Source: Gnetum montanum
Taxonomy: Eukaryota > Streptophyta > Gnetopsida > Gnetales > Gnetaceae
NCBI GenBank assembly: GCA_015680685.1
Contig: MNCI01000900.1
Span: forward strand, 578,861 to 642,860
Direction of reading: 5' to 3'
Length of the DNA: 64,000 nucleotides
Shown: positions 1-11,149 of the stretch, piece after piece
Layout: each line of letters opens with the position of its first letter
How positions within the stretch are numbered: position 1 is the first letter of the stretch
Program-made: the position numbers and the translations under genes
Notes under the pieces: generated by a model
Database searches by the model: none
Seen by the model: only the letters and a program-made list of their open reading frames with translations
What the model was told of the DNA's origin: nothing

Positions 1-63
1 GATCCTCTACATTTTCCTAGATCCATATGAGCCATACCACAACTTAGCCAAGGAACCTAAACC

Positions 64-178
64 GNACGATATTGCATACGCGATATCGCGGCCGCTGCGA
101 TATCGCATCCCATGCGATATCACGTACGCGATATCGCATCTTACCCTGCGATATCGCGTACGCGATATCATGTCCTGC
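64..178. repeat. Palindromic GATATC array in LTR U3
   Basis: About seven copies of the perfect palindrome GCGATATCGC or one-base variants, joined by TACG/GTACGC linkers, immediately upstream of the TATA box. The E1 LTRs carry a decayed version at the same place. Position suggests a binding-site cluster or structured U3 region; that role is inferred. Confidence 0.8.
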
Positions 179-184
179 CGCCAT

Positions 185-197
185 ATCTATAAATAAG
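185..197 (+). promoter_or_regulatory. LTR TATA box
   Basis: TCTATAAATAAG followed by AGGCG. The same box and flank recur at the equivalent place in both E1 LTRs (near 2033 and 7706), so this is the likely RNA polymerase II core promoter of the family. Confidence 0.75.
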
Positions 198-436
198 AGG
201 CGACACTCTCTTAATTTCCAAATCTTGGCTAGTGTAGCGAAGCTCTGGCAGATTGATCACTCCAGAGTTAGAATTTTTCCCCATGTGCCCGCAGTAGGAG
301 TCCTAGAGTGAACGGCTCTTTATTCGAGCAGCTTGTAACCTGAACCCAAGTTGTGTACGGCAATAAAGACGAACTTGTTTGGATAAACCTTGCAGCACGT
401 GGTTTCATTTATTGCTTTATTTCCTGCTTTCCTAGT

Positions 437-800
437 GCGTTCAAGTACGACTTGATTACGAGCGTCTACGGACGTGTACGGCTAGTCAAGGAATCGGCTG
501 CTTGACGCAATGCATGAGTACGACTCAATTACGAGCATTGGATGCTTGGTAACCCAGTAGCGTATTCCAGGATTCTGCGCTTGGTAACTCCCGGGTCTAA
601 TGTGTACGGCTAGTTGAGGAATCGGCTGCTCATTGCTAGGCTAGATCGTGTGATAAGTACGACTTAGTTACGAGCACCCACGGGTGTGTACGGCTGGCTA
701 AGGAATCGGCTGCTTATCACACGTAGGCTAAATAGGTGCCTCAGTACGACCACTTCGAGCACTTGCGTTACGTGTGGCGATCCCAGTAACGATTAGCGTT
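437..800 (+). repeat. Diverged direct repeats in LTR R/U5
   Basis: Four units begin with AGTACGAC(T) and TTACGAGC or a close variant (about 445, 517, 656 and 742). The first three are followed by GTGTACGGCT and AAGGAATCGGCTGCT-like text. Spacing is irregular (about 70-140 bp). The E1 LTRs have only one such unit near 2338 and 8008, so the module expanded in this subfamily. Confidence 0.65.
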
Positions 801-1141
801 TGGTAAGCTGCAGTTGCATAGTTCAGGGTGTGTCCGGCAAGTGGGAACGGATGCTGACGCTAGTTAATTTAGACTTAGATCTTTAGTTAGAGTTAGCTTG
901 GTTTCTCAACCCTTTCTCCTGGTAGCATAGAAGATAAGCCGAAAATACCAAAAAAATCACATACCTCAGACTTGCTTAACCATACACCGTGACACTTACA
1001 AGCAAGCCTGGGAAGACAACGAACGATTAACCCCAAGTGTTTCTTGTGGCGTTAAGGCATTTAGTCTGCGGAGTTCGACCGGATCGCGCGTGTACGCTCG
1101 TATTCATATGGTTGAGTGTAGGGGTACCTCGCCACTCATCA

Positions 1142-1867
1142 AGGAGGAAGATCATTGCTCCATTGTATTCCATCACGATAGGCTTAGTCAAGAAGGCTGA
1201 ATACAGTTTGTTCATTTGGAATTGTAGTTGCCATCAATCTAGATTTTTGACCATTTTCCTTTACTTAATTAAATGATTTTTTTGCCCAAGGTATACCAAG
1301 ATCTCTTTCCTCTTGCAATAGCATTCTCTATTTCAATCTTGAAGTAACCTAAATTTATGAATTTTATCTTTACTTTTCACTATTTCATTGGTAAAGATAG
1401 TAGCATAGCAAATTCTAAAATGATGATTTTAAATCATCAAATTGGATTCAAAATAAACTAGATAATTTGCTAATAGCTTAAGAAATTTTTCAGAAATTTA
1501 TCAACAAGAGATATTTATTATCTGATTTTACTTATAGAATCCTATTGGTAGAGCATATTTTTATTCTTTGATCAGCAACACCTTCATCTTGTATATGTCA
1601 CAAATGTTGTAAATATTTTTTTGAAGATACAATTATCTAGGCTATTGGTTGCAAGGAAAATGGATGACATTTTTTATGGTGAATTGGATTTGTCCACTTT
1701 AGTAAAGATAACTTTGCCTTTGAAGATGATTCAAATGATGAACAAGTATTTGTTACTTTGTACATTTCACCCTTATGAGAAAAAGAATTAAATTTTGTAG
1801 TGTCTTTGTGATGAATGTTGTGTCCTTTTCCACAAAATGATAATTCATTAATAGTAATTTTAACATA
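1142..1867. other. AT-rich stretch, unassigned
   Basis: No frame gives a recognisable domain. By position it is the left flank of the E1 insertion and should belong to element X upstream of its integrase. Joining across E1 resumes an integrase-like reading frame at 8438, which fits, but the stretch itself is too eroded to call. Confidence 0.3.
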
Positions 1868-2766
1868 TGATGAGTTATGAATTTTCTTGTTGTGATATCA
1901 CTACCATGATATCACAGCCGTAATATCCCATGGGCCGTGATATCGCGTACGCGATATTGTAGCCATGATATCACATCAGTTGCAATATTGTGTATGCGAT
2001 ATCACGTACGTGATATCATAGTCCACCGCCAGTTCTATAAATAAGAGGTGGCTCTCCCTTGTTTCGCATCCATATTTAGATTGTAGCTAGACTCTAGCAA
2101 TTTTATCCCTCTAGAGTTAGAATATTTTCTAGTGTCTTCCTACAATGTCGTGAATATAATTGTATGACATCCTTTATTCGAGTGTGACGTACTTGGACAC
2201 GCACATGACTGGCAATAAAGATCGAGATTACTTCATCATTGCAGCATTCACTTTGTTTATTTATTTATTTAATTATTATTTACTACTTTCCTAGTTAATC
2301 TCTTCTCACCCTTAAACTCATGTTAAAATGTGGAATGAGTATGACTTGATTACGAGCATTTAAGTGTAACTACTTGGTAACCCAGTAGCATACCTAGGAT
2401 CTGCGCTTGGTAATCCCAGTAGTAGTCATGCATGAAGTCCAAGATGTGTATGGATAATCAAGGAACCAATGCTCATCGTACTTATGCTAGATTAGATTAT
2501 CTCTTGCCCTTTCCTCCTAGCTTAGTTAATCTTATGTTCCATTGCCTTCAGGAGTAGTGTTAGATTAGGAACCACATCATACACCTCACTCTAGATAAAA
2601 CCATACATGACAAAGATAATACTAGTCTATGTGGGAAGACAGTGAATTGCGTCCTAAGGCTAACTATCTAGGTGCGACAACTAGTCCATCTGCGGAGTTC
2701 AACTGGATCGCGCGTGTAACGCTTGTATTCATATGGTTGAGTGTAGGGGTAACTCGCCACTCATCA
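1868..2766 (+). mobile_element. E1 5' LTR
   Basis: Starts TGATGAGT and ends ACTCATCA. U3 has six GATATC sites plus decayed copies (1898-2025), a TATA box near 2033 (TTCTATAAATAAG) and the GGCTCTCCCTTGTTTCGC block downstream. It is paired with 7551-8437. Confidence 0.9.
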
Positions 2767-2767
2767 T

Positions 2768-2785
2768 TGGTGCCGTTGCTGGGGA
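2768..2785 (+). promoter_or_regulatory. E1 primer binding site, tRNA-Asp type
   Basis: TGGTGCCGTTGCTGGGGA lies one base after the 5' LTR. It differs by two transitions from the TGGCGCCGTTGCCGGGGA primer site typical of Athila elements, complementary to the 3' end of tRNA-Asp. Confidence 0.85.
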
Positions 2786-2906
2786 AGGTGCTAGTTATCT
2801 AGATTAGTTATATCATAAAGGTCATTGTAAAGGACTTAATGATATATCTTTCAAAAAAAAAATTTATTAGAAAGTCATATCTAAACTCACACACAGTTTC
2901 ACAACC

Positions 2907-4904
2907 ATGCCTCTCCTACAAGAAGATAATAACGCCACAGTTAGTGAGGAAGTTCATTGGAGAACCAACGAACTATATGATGATGAAGATTGGAGTACAC
3001 AACCTGAAGTGGGGGTTTCTTATAAACATGAACAAAAGCAACGTCATCCCAACACACAAAAGCATAACTTACCCGATGATGATGAACCCCTATTGGCCAC
3101 TACAAGATTAACGCAAATACAAGAGGCTATTTGAATCTCATGTAGGCATTGTAAAGAGAGCTGTCTACACAGGCTCAATTTAAACAACTTTCCTAATTTT
3201 TCAGGAGGCTATGACTTAGATCCGTATCAACATTTACAAGCCTTCTACGATGCCTGCACATGGAATAACATTGATAATAGGTGGCAAAAACTTAAGCTCT
3301 TCCCCATGACACTCGTTGAACAAACAAAAGTATGGTATAGATCATTAAAACCAAATTCAATATTACATTGGTCAACAATGGTAGAAGTCTTTAATGAAAA
3401 ATATCAAACCTACACAAGAGTTTTAGCCTTGAGGAAACAAATCCAAGGATGGAAACAAGCACAACATGAATTCTTGGACATGGCCTTAGAAAGATATTAT
3501 ACACTATTAAAAAATTGTCCAGGCCATGGGTTTTCTAAGGAAAGGCTAATGTACCATCTCATTGATGGGCTACATAATGAAACAAGAGAAACCTTAGGGA
3601 TGTATGACCAAGGTCAACTATATGAACTATGAACCCATCAAGTCAAAGAGCTTATTAAGCAGCTAGCAAAAGAAGAAGGAGAATTAGCTATATGGGAGAG
3701 TGTTGAAAAAAATCAATGGGACCAGAATCTCAACTTAACAAAGGTCCATAATCAGAAAAAGGAGAAATCAACCAATCTCAAGGTGGAAGAACCCTCTTTG
3801 CCAGTACAACAATCATTAGAAGAAGTTGAGGCAAAGATCAATAAGATGTTGGAATGGACATATAAAAAGTGTGAATAATTTCTTGATATCATTGGAGATA
3901 GAGTTTTAACAACCCAAGAAGCAGGACAAAATAGTAGACAATCAGAAAGAAGGGATAAGGAAAATAAGAGCTCAACTTCCAATCATACGTATGAATGCAA
4001 CATATGCCTATACGATCACCCCAAGGGCTAATGCCCAATCTTGTTACATTTATATGAGCATTGGGGAAACACGTTACATCCAGAGTTTGTATAGAGGTAC
4101 TATGTTCGATCATAGTGGCAACAATCCCAGTCATGGGGGAGACCACCACTAGACTGGAGACACCCTTCATATCATCCAGATCCAAACGCTTATCTAGTTC
4201 AAAATCCTATTTCTCCAACTGGGCCAACATACTCTATCTCACCACCGTACCATTCTCCTCAATACTATCATCCCATGCCTCCAACACAACCACCACCTTG
4301 TGTACCCTATACTCCTCCTAACTTTCAGCATTCTCATTCTTTTCCTCCTTCTACAGCACCACCAACTATTCCTAAGGCATCTACACCATAGCAACAACCC
4401 ATGAATAGTACTTGTGCTACTACTTCCAATAGCAGTGAGAGGCCTCCTCAACATCAAAAGCGTCCCTTCTTTAAACATGGCCGTAAGAAGGGACAACACA
4501 ATTCCTAGGCCATTGCATCTTCCAACCCAACATAAGTTCCACACTGTGGTGCATCCTTACCTTTGAACCCAATGCCTCATGTAACTTCATCAAGGTCACC
4601 AACTCACACTCCAACAATCATACGGCCCAATGAACACAAACATGGAGAGAGACAACCCAATCCTTGCATACCATCTAACAGTCCCAAACATCATAGTGGG
4701 TGAACTTGTTATCCAAGAACTACATCGCATAAATTGCCTCACTATGCTTATTATAATCAAGTGTGTGAAACCTGATGGGGTAAATATGACCAAGCCAGAA
4801 TACTTCCAACATGTAAGGATCCCCACCATCAATTATTAATCCTTGCCATCCTCAACCATTTAGCTATGAGGGATATCCCACATTCTAATAACAAGCATGA
4901 TTAA
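2907..4904 (+). pseudogene. gag: E1 gag (Athila-like), nonsense-broken
   Basis: A single reading frame of about 666 codons runs from MPLLQEDNN to a TAA near 4902, with roughly ten in-frame stops (e.g. 3132, 3630) but no clear frameshift. Around 3205-3632 it has the plant Ty3 gag capsid pattern: an LFPMTL/VWYRSL block, an ILHWSTMVEVF segment and a CPGHGF motif. A zinc-knuckle-like CNICLYDHPKG then C pattern (C-x2-C-x3-H-x4-C) is near 3987, with a stop just before the last Cys. A Pro/Tyr-rich stretch (4195-4385) and a basic FFKHGRKKGQ patch follow. The protein would form the virus-like particle. Broken; it could not work as it stands. Confidence 0.75.
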
Positions 4905-6828
4905 TAAATATTTTTCATGTTCTTTAATTTTACAACTTTTTGTTTTCTAGTTTTTTATTTTTTAACTTTTTGTTTTATCTTTTTATCTTTCTGGTTTTTT
5001 TCTTTTTACATTTTTGTAAGTAATCTCATCTATGAATAAAACACTCATGTGGATCGTTGGTTGAGGTGTGTTCTATGTTATCAAGTCTCGAGTGATCAAT
5101 TATTTGAACAGTGAGCCCATTACATCCACTAATCCACTCTATGAATAAGAGGTTCTGTTCAAGGATACAGTGATATTCTTGACATTTTTGAAACTTAAAA
5201 TTAATTTTGTGTTCATTGTATCCAAAGTGAAGAAGGATGGACCAAGAGGGAATGATTAGGGTGTGACATCAAGGGAACTTGTAGATTCTCTTTGGTGATG
5301 TCTGTGTGAGTTATCATGCAATGTGGTTGTGCTAAGATCCTTGTAGATCTAATGAAAAATGGGAGTAAGAGTCATCAAAAGGCACTCAAAAATCCAATGC
5401 TGTGCTAGGGGATCCCACTGGAAAGACATGCACCCATGCCTAAAGGTTGGCAACTTCTCTGGATTAAGTAATTGATAAAAAAAGAGAGAAAAAGAAAAAA
5501 AAAAGAAAAGTGCCAAAAAAAAATCACTCCTCCCTTGAACAAAATGCCAAGTGATTGTATGCCTTGTTGTTATGGTACTCTCATAGTTTCTCATCATGGG
5601 ATGAGACAATGCGATGTCACTGATTAGAGGAATGGACTTGGTCCTAATATTGGAATGATGGGTTAATGACACCCTAATCATGCTTTACATGCAGGATTCA
5701 CATTTCCCTAGGTCAATTATCTCATGTCCCAATCTCTACGATCCCTTCTATACTTTATCTCATCTCACTTTTTGTGTAATTGTAGTTTGTGTCATGTGTA
5801 GCATAGAATCCTTACCTCATTGCAATGATACTTACATGTGTGTGTTTTGTGGAATCAATGTGGATTACATTTAACCCTTCTAGTGCCCACGGACATTTTT
5901 AAGTGTGGTTACACAAGGGCATTATAGGTTGGAACCTACTTTGGGGAGGACCCACTTGTGTAATCTTTTCTAATCTTCACTTATGACATAGCTCACACAC
6001 ACCATTTATTACCCTTAGTGTATTGTTCATGATATTCTTTCCCTTATTACCATCCCTTCGATTCAACATTCCTATGAATCATCACATAGCCTTTTTCTCT
6101 ACCATCTGAGGTCCTTATTGATAAATCCCACACCATCATAATTTTCATGCTTTCAGAACTAGTTGAATTACCCTAGAACCCTTTAACAATCATCCAGATG
6201 TCCTTAGTTCACATCATTTAATTTAAAAACATATATATATTAAAAATTCGGTACATTCTCTAAGTGCCCTAACTTTGATGAAAATATATATATGTGACCC
6301 CCCGCAACACTTACCATCATTTTCCACTATTCACGCTGGGGACATTTTTCAAATTTTTTCTCTATGACTTATGATTGTTAAACCTTGCTTTTATACCTAA
6401 ATCTCGCTCGCTAGTACTCCAATTTTCATTTTGTTAGAACCTACTTGAACCCGGAGTGTTCAGCTTAGTTGTGGGGGAGGGGCACATGCCGAATAACGCA
6501 TAAATTTTTTGAAATTCATCATTGCCCAAAGGACATATTTAAGGGTAATTAGTTGTAGAATTAAAAATAGAATGTGTCAAAAATAATTTCATCCCCTTAG
6601 CTATACTAGAAAATTAAATTTGGAAACCACTTAAGCAAAGAGGACTCAACATTATAATCTTTCGAGGACATGTTCTTCCAATAATTAACATCACATAGAA
6701 ATAAAGTAGATCTATTAAGGCAAGTAGTAAGGTATAACCTAACTTTGGTAACAACCTTACTAACAATTGATCTTGTGTGATTGCAGATGACCTCGAAATG
6801 CAGACAATAGGAAGGTCTTGTTTAAGGT
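4905..6828. other. E1 non-coding interior
   Basis: No domain is readable. It holds a T-rich tract (4915-5015), an A/G tract (5478-5520) and short TA runs (6230 and 6285). The text at 5885-5910 and 6330-6350 resembles the spacer seen after the coding region of Athila elements. A polypurine-like TTGTGGGGGAGG lies at 6469-6480. A pyrimidine-poor TGTGTGATTGCAG just before 6787 could be a splice acceptor for the downstream ORF. Confidence 0.5.
6469..6482 (+). promoter_or_regulatory. Internal polypurine tract-like site in E1
   Basis: AGTTGTGGGGGAGGGG is a near copy of the 3' PPT (AGTTGTGGGGGTA at 7538-7550), 1.07 kb upstream of it. It may be a second plus-strand primer site or the relic of a duplicated 3' end. 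Confidence 0.45.
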
Positions 6829-7275
6829 GTGATCAAACAACCTAGAAGAGGTGAAGGACAAGTTCCTACCAAACAACATGCAGATCAAGAGGAACAATCA
6901 TTTAGTATCCACCAAGAAGACCCTGTTGCTATACAATCAAGGCCTACCCTCTCTAAAAGCGGTGCTTGGTACTTAGGGGAAATGTACCAATTGTGGCACA
7001 ATAAAGAAGAAGGTACCATGATTAACAATTATGGTGTGACTGTTGATTTCTCTATTCAAGCCAGCTCAGAAGTATTAAACCTTCTGAATATAGGGCCAAA
7101 GGTTGCTCAAATCCAGATGGACACTTTCAAAACTGAGCAACTTAATAAATTGTTGATAGAGAATAAAAGGGTGGTGAAAGAAAAAGAGAAGGCTGACTGG
7201 GATGCCTCTATGGCACAAGTGCAAACTTACATGCATGCTAAGGCACTCAAGGCCTTACAAGAGGAGAAACTTTAG
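6829..7275 (+). CDS. E1 accessory ORF, 148 codons, unknown function
   Basis: An uninterrupted frame just upstream of the 3' LTR; the first codon is GTG and no upstream ATG is in frame, so the true start is probably upstream via splicing or has been lost. The N-terminal half is polar (RRGEGQ, EEQSFSIHQED). The C-terminal third is Lys/Glu/Ala-rich and likely a coiled coil (ENKRVVKEKEKADWDASMA). I do not recognise a family. Athila-type elements often have an extra ORF here, sometimes compared with an envelope gene, but no signal peptide or membrane segment is visible. It is the only long open frame left in a broken element, which is notable. Confidence 0.5.
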   Translation: MIKQPRRGEGQVPTKQHADQEEQSFSIHQEDPVAIQSRPTLSKSGAWYLGEMYQLWHNKEEGTMINNYGVTVDFSIQASSEVLNLLNIGPKVAQIQMDTFKTEQLNKLLIENKRVVKEKEKADWDASMAQVQTYMHAKALKALQEEKL

Positions 7276-7537
7276 GCCATACTTCAACTCCACAAAATCC
7301 CAAAACCTGGAGCACAAGAAAAGGGAAAGAAACCCATGGAGGAGCCACCACCACCAGGAACTACATGAGCTCCACTAATTTTGTAATCATAGGATTTTCT
7401 TTTATGTTGTATCTTAATTTTGTTCTGACTCCACACTGTGACATGAATCCATTCTAGTCAATCAATAATCCCATACCTATCCACTATGTAATCAATGGAG
7501 CTTGTTCTCTTTGTAACTCGAGGATGAGTTTTCATTC

Positions 7538-7550
7538 AGTTGTGGGGGTA
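7538..7550 (+). promoter_or_regulatory. E1 3' polypurine tract
   Basis: AGTTGTGGGGGTA directly before the TGATGAGT start of the 3' LTR, the usual site of plus-strand priming. Confidence 0.8.
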
Positions 7551-8437
7551 TGATGAGTTATGAATTTCCTGGCTGTGATATCACTACCATGATATCATAG
7601 CTAACGTGATCACATTAGCCGCGATATCACATACACAATATCACGTACACAAAAGCGTAGCTAAGTCACAATATCGCGTACGCGATATCGCAGTCCACCG
7701 CTAGTTCTATAAATAAAAGGCGGCTCTCCCTTGTTTCGCATCCAAATTTAGATTGTAGCTAGACTCTGGCAGTTTTATCCCTCGAAAGTTAGAATATTTT
7801 CTAGTGTCTGCCACAGTGTGGTGAATGTAATTGTATGACATCCTTTATTCAAGTGTGACGTACTTGGACATGTACATGACTGAAAATAAATATCGAGATT
7901 ACTTCATCATTGTAGCATTCACTTTATTTATTTATTTATTTAATTATTCTTTACTACTTTCCTAGTTAATCTATTTTCACCCTTAAACTCATGTTAAAAC
8001 TTGGAATGAGTACGACTTGATTACGAGCATTTAAGTGTGACTACTTGGTAACCTAGTAGTGTACCTAGGATCTGCGCTTGGTAATCCTAGTAGTAGTCAT
8101 GCACGAAGTCCACTATGTGTATGGATAATCAAGGAACCGATGCTCATCGCACTTAGGCTATATTAGATTATCTCTTACCCTTTCCTCCTATCTTAGTTAA
8201 TCTTATGTTCCATTGCCTTCAGGAGTAGCGTTAGATTAGGAACCACATCATACACCTTACTCTGGACTAAACCATACATGACAAAGAGAATACTAGTCCA
8301 AGTGGGAAGACAACAAACTATGACCTAAGGCTAACTATCTAGGTGTCATAACTAGTCCCTCTGCGGAGTTTGACCAGATCGTGTGTGTAACGCTCGTATT
8401 CGTATGGTTGAGTGTAGGGGTACCTAGCCACTCATCA
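7551..8437 (+). mobile_element. E1 3' LTR
   Basis: Pairs with 1868-2766 over its whole length. GATATC palindromes at 7578-7700 are more decayed (CGATATCG often changed to CAATATCA). A TATA box (TTCTATAAATAAAAGG) lies near 7706. Ends ACTCATCA at 8437. Confidence 0.9.
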
Positions 8438-9560
8438 ACATCAATAGAAAAGAACAACTCATTATAAAAATCACTTAATATGCCTTTATATAACCATGAA
8501 TCAAAGGACTTTATTATCAAAATTACACCTCCCAAATCATTTAGCTCCATGCTTAAAGCATTTTTCTACTCCATTCAATGGCCAAAATGTGCCAACAAGT
8601 AGTTGCTTACATCATTTCTTTTTGCTCTAGTGGCTAACCTTAGCCAAAGGTGCTTATTATCTAGTCAAAACATGACATATCTACTAAATACATAACCCTC
8701 TTATCTACATATCTTCACAAGAGCTCAACATGTCTCAAACAACATGGCTCTTTTAAAAATGGGGTTTAGATCTTATTGGTGGTATTAGCCCTTCTTTATT
8801 TGCTAGCTAACAATTAATTTTAATTTCTATGAAATAATTTACTAAGTGGGTAGAAGCTATTCCTCTCTATTTCATTAAGTCCCAATTCATCTATCACTTC
8901 ATCATTGACCACATCATAACCTCTTTGTTGTGCCTTTTCAAATTGTAATAGATAATGGATTTAGTTTAAAAGTAAGAAGGTAGATAATTTTTATTTCATA
9001 TATCATATCATCCAATCCTTTTCATCATCCTACTACCCTCAGTCTAATGATTAGGCTTAGTCTACAAATAAAACTCTCATCCCATTTCTCCATATCATGG
9101 TCAATAAAACCCAATGCAATTGGTATACATATATATCCAATGTTTTCTAGGTTTATCATATTACTTTCTATACAACTATTGATCATACTCCATCTTTCTC
9201 ACCTATGAATCAGAGACAATCTTACTAGTTGAGCTATTTATCCCATATCTATGCATTGATATACATGATTGGTTTTTAGATTAGAATAACAAAAGCTTGC
9301 AATGCAATGAGTTGAACCTTCTCAAAGAACATTGACAAGCTACTTTTCATCACTTACATGAACATCACTTAGATACTCAACATCTTCACTCTAGATACAT
9401 TTAAGCCAAAGAGATTCACAAAGATGACCTAGTACTTTACCATTTTTTAAAATCTAGAGATACCATGTTCTCTTCCAACTAGTAGGTTCTTTCCTAGTAG
9501 TTTAGTCTCCACAAAAGAGCATCTACATTTTGTTTGATCTAGAAGGATACCAGCTTTTAG
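8438..9560 (+). pseudogene. int: Element X integrase fragment (Tat-like), eroded
   Basis: Frame-shifted and stop-filled, but order and motifs match the integrases of C and D. An LYNHESKDF block near 8488 corresponds to LYRRSFDG in D. A degraded zinc-finger end (VKTCHIY, 8670) is followed by WGLDLIGGISPS (8760) carrying the first catalytic Asp, TKWVEAIPLYF (8840), an IDNG-like stretch (8950) and a YYPQS-like run (9025). Reading across the E1 insertion point is plausibly continuous. Long dead; the other X domains are not seen. Confidence 0.7.
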
Positions 9561-9728
9561 ATATTATCATCAAAAGCTTTTTTAAGTGCTACTACCTGTA
9601 GTTAAGCTACAACATTAAATCTACTAATTGTTCAAGACTGAACAATGATTCTCTTAGTGGTATTTTGCTCGTACTAGCTTTTTTTACTACGATGGAATAC
9701 ATGCTACCTTAAGATAATAGGTTTGCTT
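9561..9728 (+). other. Element X 3' untranslated remnant
   Basis: Contains one family motif (ACATTAAATCTACTAATTG, 9609). Its end (CTACGATGG ... AAGATAATAGG) resembles the CGATGTCTCTTAGG ... AAAAAATAGGG region that precedes the 3' LTR of B. Confidence 0.45.
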
Positions 9729-11124
9729 TGAAAAACCACAAAAATTGCATGTTGTAATCCTTTTAGCCTTTGTAGCGTTCATCCCATGAAACTCAAGTCA
9801 AAAATCCATTGTAAATGTGAAGATTGTAATCCATGAGGGGTAATCTCATGTACTTCATGCTTTTGTGGTTGAAAAATACCCCCTAAGTGGTCAAAGCCTC
9901 ATCCCCCAAGTGGAAAAAGTCATGTACTATCTATATTTGGGCTAGGTGTGGGGCGTGTTAAAAATGCCTTTTGGAATGTCAAAAATGGCAATTTGATGGA
10001 TTTTACAAGGGGTATAACTTCTTCTATGTTGAAGACACTTATAGGGGGGTAGATCTCACCTACCCCTAGTGTAGAAGGGGGGTAATGCTTAGTGTGGAGG
10101 GGTTTGACCTTCACCCCTAGCATTGATCTTTCATCCCCCCAATGTTGATACCTCCTTCCTACCATAGAAGTAACATGACCAAGATTTTAACATTACATAA
10201 ACTCTAGCGAGAACCTTGCAATGCTAGCATTGAAGGTTGAAGACCCAACATGAAAGGAGCAAAGCCAACTTGGAAGTAGCACTCCATTACTATTTTTGAT
10301 AAATGGAATGACCATGAGGATATGAAACTTTTCATATATGGTAACCCCCCTAGATTTTGGGCACCTACCCCTTGGACATGGTAGTAATTTGGAATAATTT
10401 ACAACCAATTTAGAGCCTAATATATCAGCCATTTGCATCCCCAATCATGGTCAAAAAAACGTATAAAAACCAAATGCCCACACCATTTCAGGGTTTCACA
10501 CTTTGGCATTTTTGGACATTCAAGAGCTCTTTCTACTTAGTAGAAATATAGCTTCTTAAAGCCTTCTAGCATAGAGCCATTATAGCCTTATTACCCACAT
10601 TGGGATTTGTGAGCCTTGGGAATTAACGCTGCCCCCTAGGATCCCCAAATCCTAGCATGGAGCATTTTGGCAATTCCAATCCGTTACATTTCTTAACCCC
10701 AGTAGTTACCAATGTTGTAGATTTTGAGTAGCAATAGAGGAGGTTTGATAACATCAAAATTTATTGAGCATCTAGATCATGAAGTGGATTCTATTAGCTT
10801 CAACGTACTTGGAACCCCCACCCAAGTGAACCCCTCTTTATGGGCACTTTTTGTATACATTTCTAAACTCATTCTTTATTCATTCAGTAAATTTTATAGT
10901 TTCATTTTATCTGCAATTTGTATTCACTTTGGGTTTTCATATATGTAAATTTTACATTTTTTGCAATCCCATTTTGCACCCCCTTATGTCCTTGGGTGAT
11001 CTACCAAACCATCCATGGCACCCAAAATCCCATTTTTTTCTGGAGGTCCTAGGGATTCAAGGTTGAGGCTATTTGTGGCTAAGAATCCTTGGCTTTTTAG
11101 TAGTTGAGATTTTCAATTGCTATA
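9729..11124 (+). mobile_element. LTR between X and A
   Basis: Starts TGAAAAACCACAAAAATTG, matching the TGAAACACCAC start of the other Tat LTRs, and ends TTGCTATA directly before a primer site. A TATA box (GTATAAAAACC) lies at 10459. On its left is integrase/3' UTR and on its right PBS and gag, so it serves as 3' LTR of X and 5' LTR of A. Apart from the ends it shares little with the B LTR. U3 is rich in short GGGG/CCCC tracts. Confidence 0.65.
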
Positions 11125-11130
11125 GTTTCT

Positions 11131-11149
11131 TGGCACTAGAAGGAGGGCC
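11131..11149 (+). promoter_or_regulatory. Element A primer binding site
   Basis: TGGCACTAGAAGGAGGGCC six bases after the LTR. The same site occurs in B (21324), C (53155-53173, minus) and D (51462-51481, minus), with one to three differences. I cannot assign the tRNA with confidence. Confidence 0.75.

Larger units (their letters stand above)
1..1141 (+). mobile_element. 3' part of an LTR (solo or 3' LTR), Athila-like family related to E1
   Basis: The last 60 bases nearly match the end of the E1 LTRs, including GTGTAGGGGTA and the terminal ACTCATCA. The upstream part has the same layout: an array of GATATC palindromes followed by a TATA box. No primer site follows position 1141, so this is a 3' LTR or a solo LTR. 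Its 5' end is outside the window. The R/U5 part differs from E1 and carries extra internal repeats, so it belongs to a sister subfamily. One undetermined base lies at 65. Confidence 0.75.
1868..8437 (+). mobile_element. E1: full-length non-autonomous Athila-like LTR retrotransposon
   Basis: Two LTRs of 899 and 887 bp, both starting TGATGAGTTATGAATTT and ending ACTCATCA, enclose a 4.8-kb internal region. The left LTR is followed by a tRNA-Asp-type primer site and the right one is preceded by a G-rich polypurine tract. Flanks are ACATA (1863-1867) and ACATC (8438-8442), a 5-bp target duplication with one mismatch. Inside are a gag relic and one small ORF near the 3' LTR. No protease, reverse transcriptase or integrase could be found in about 2 kb of non-coding interior. 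The layout matches gag-only (TR-GAG-type) elements that depend on another element for polymerase; it could also be an Athila that lost pol by deletion. Confidence 0.85.

Noticed and set aside
1142-1867. Possible RNase H of element X
   Set aside because: Only isolated weak resemblances (such as LKKFF to LLKRF); not enough to call.
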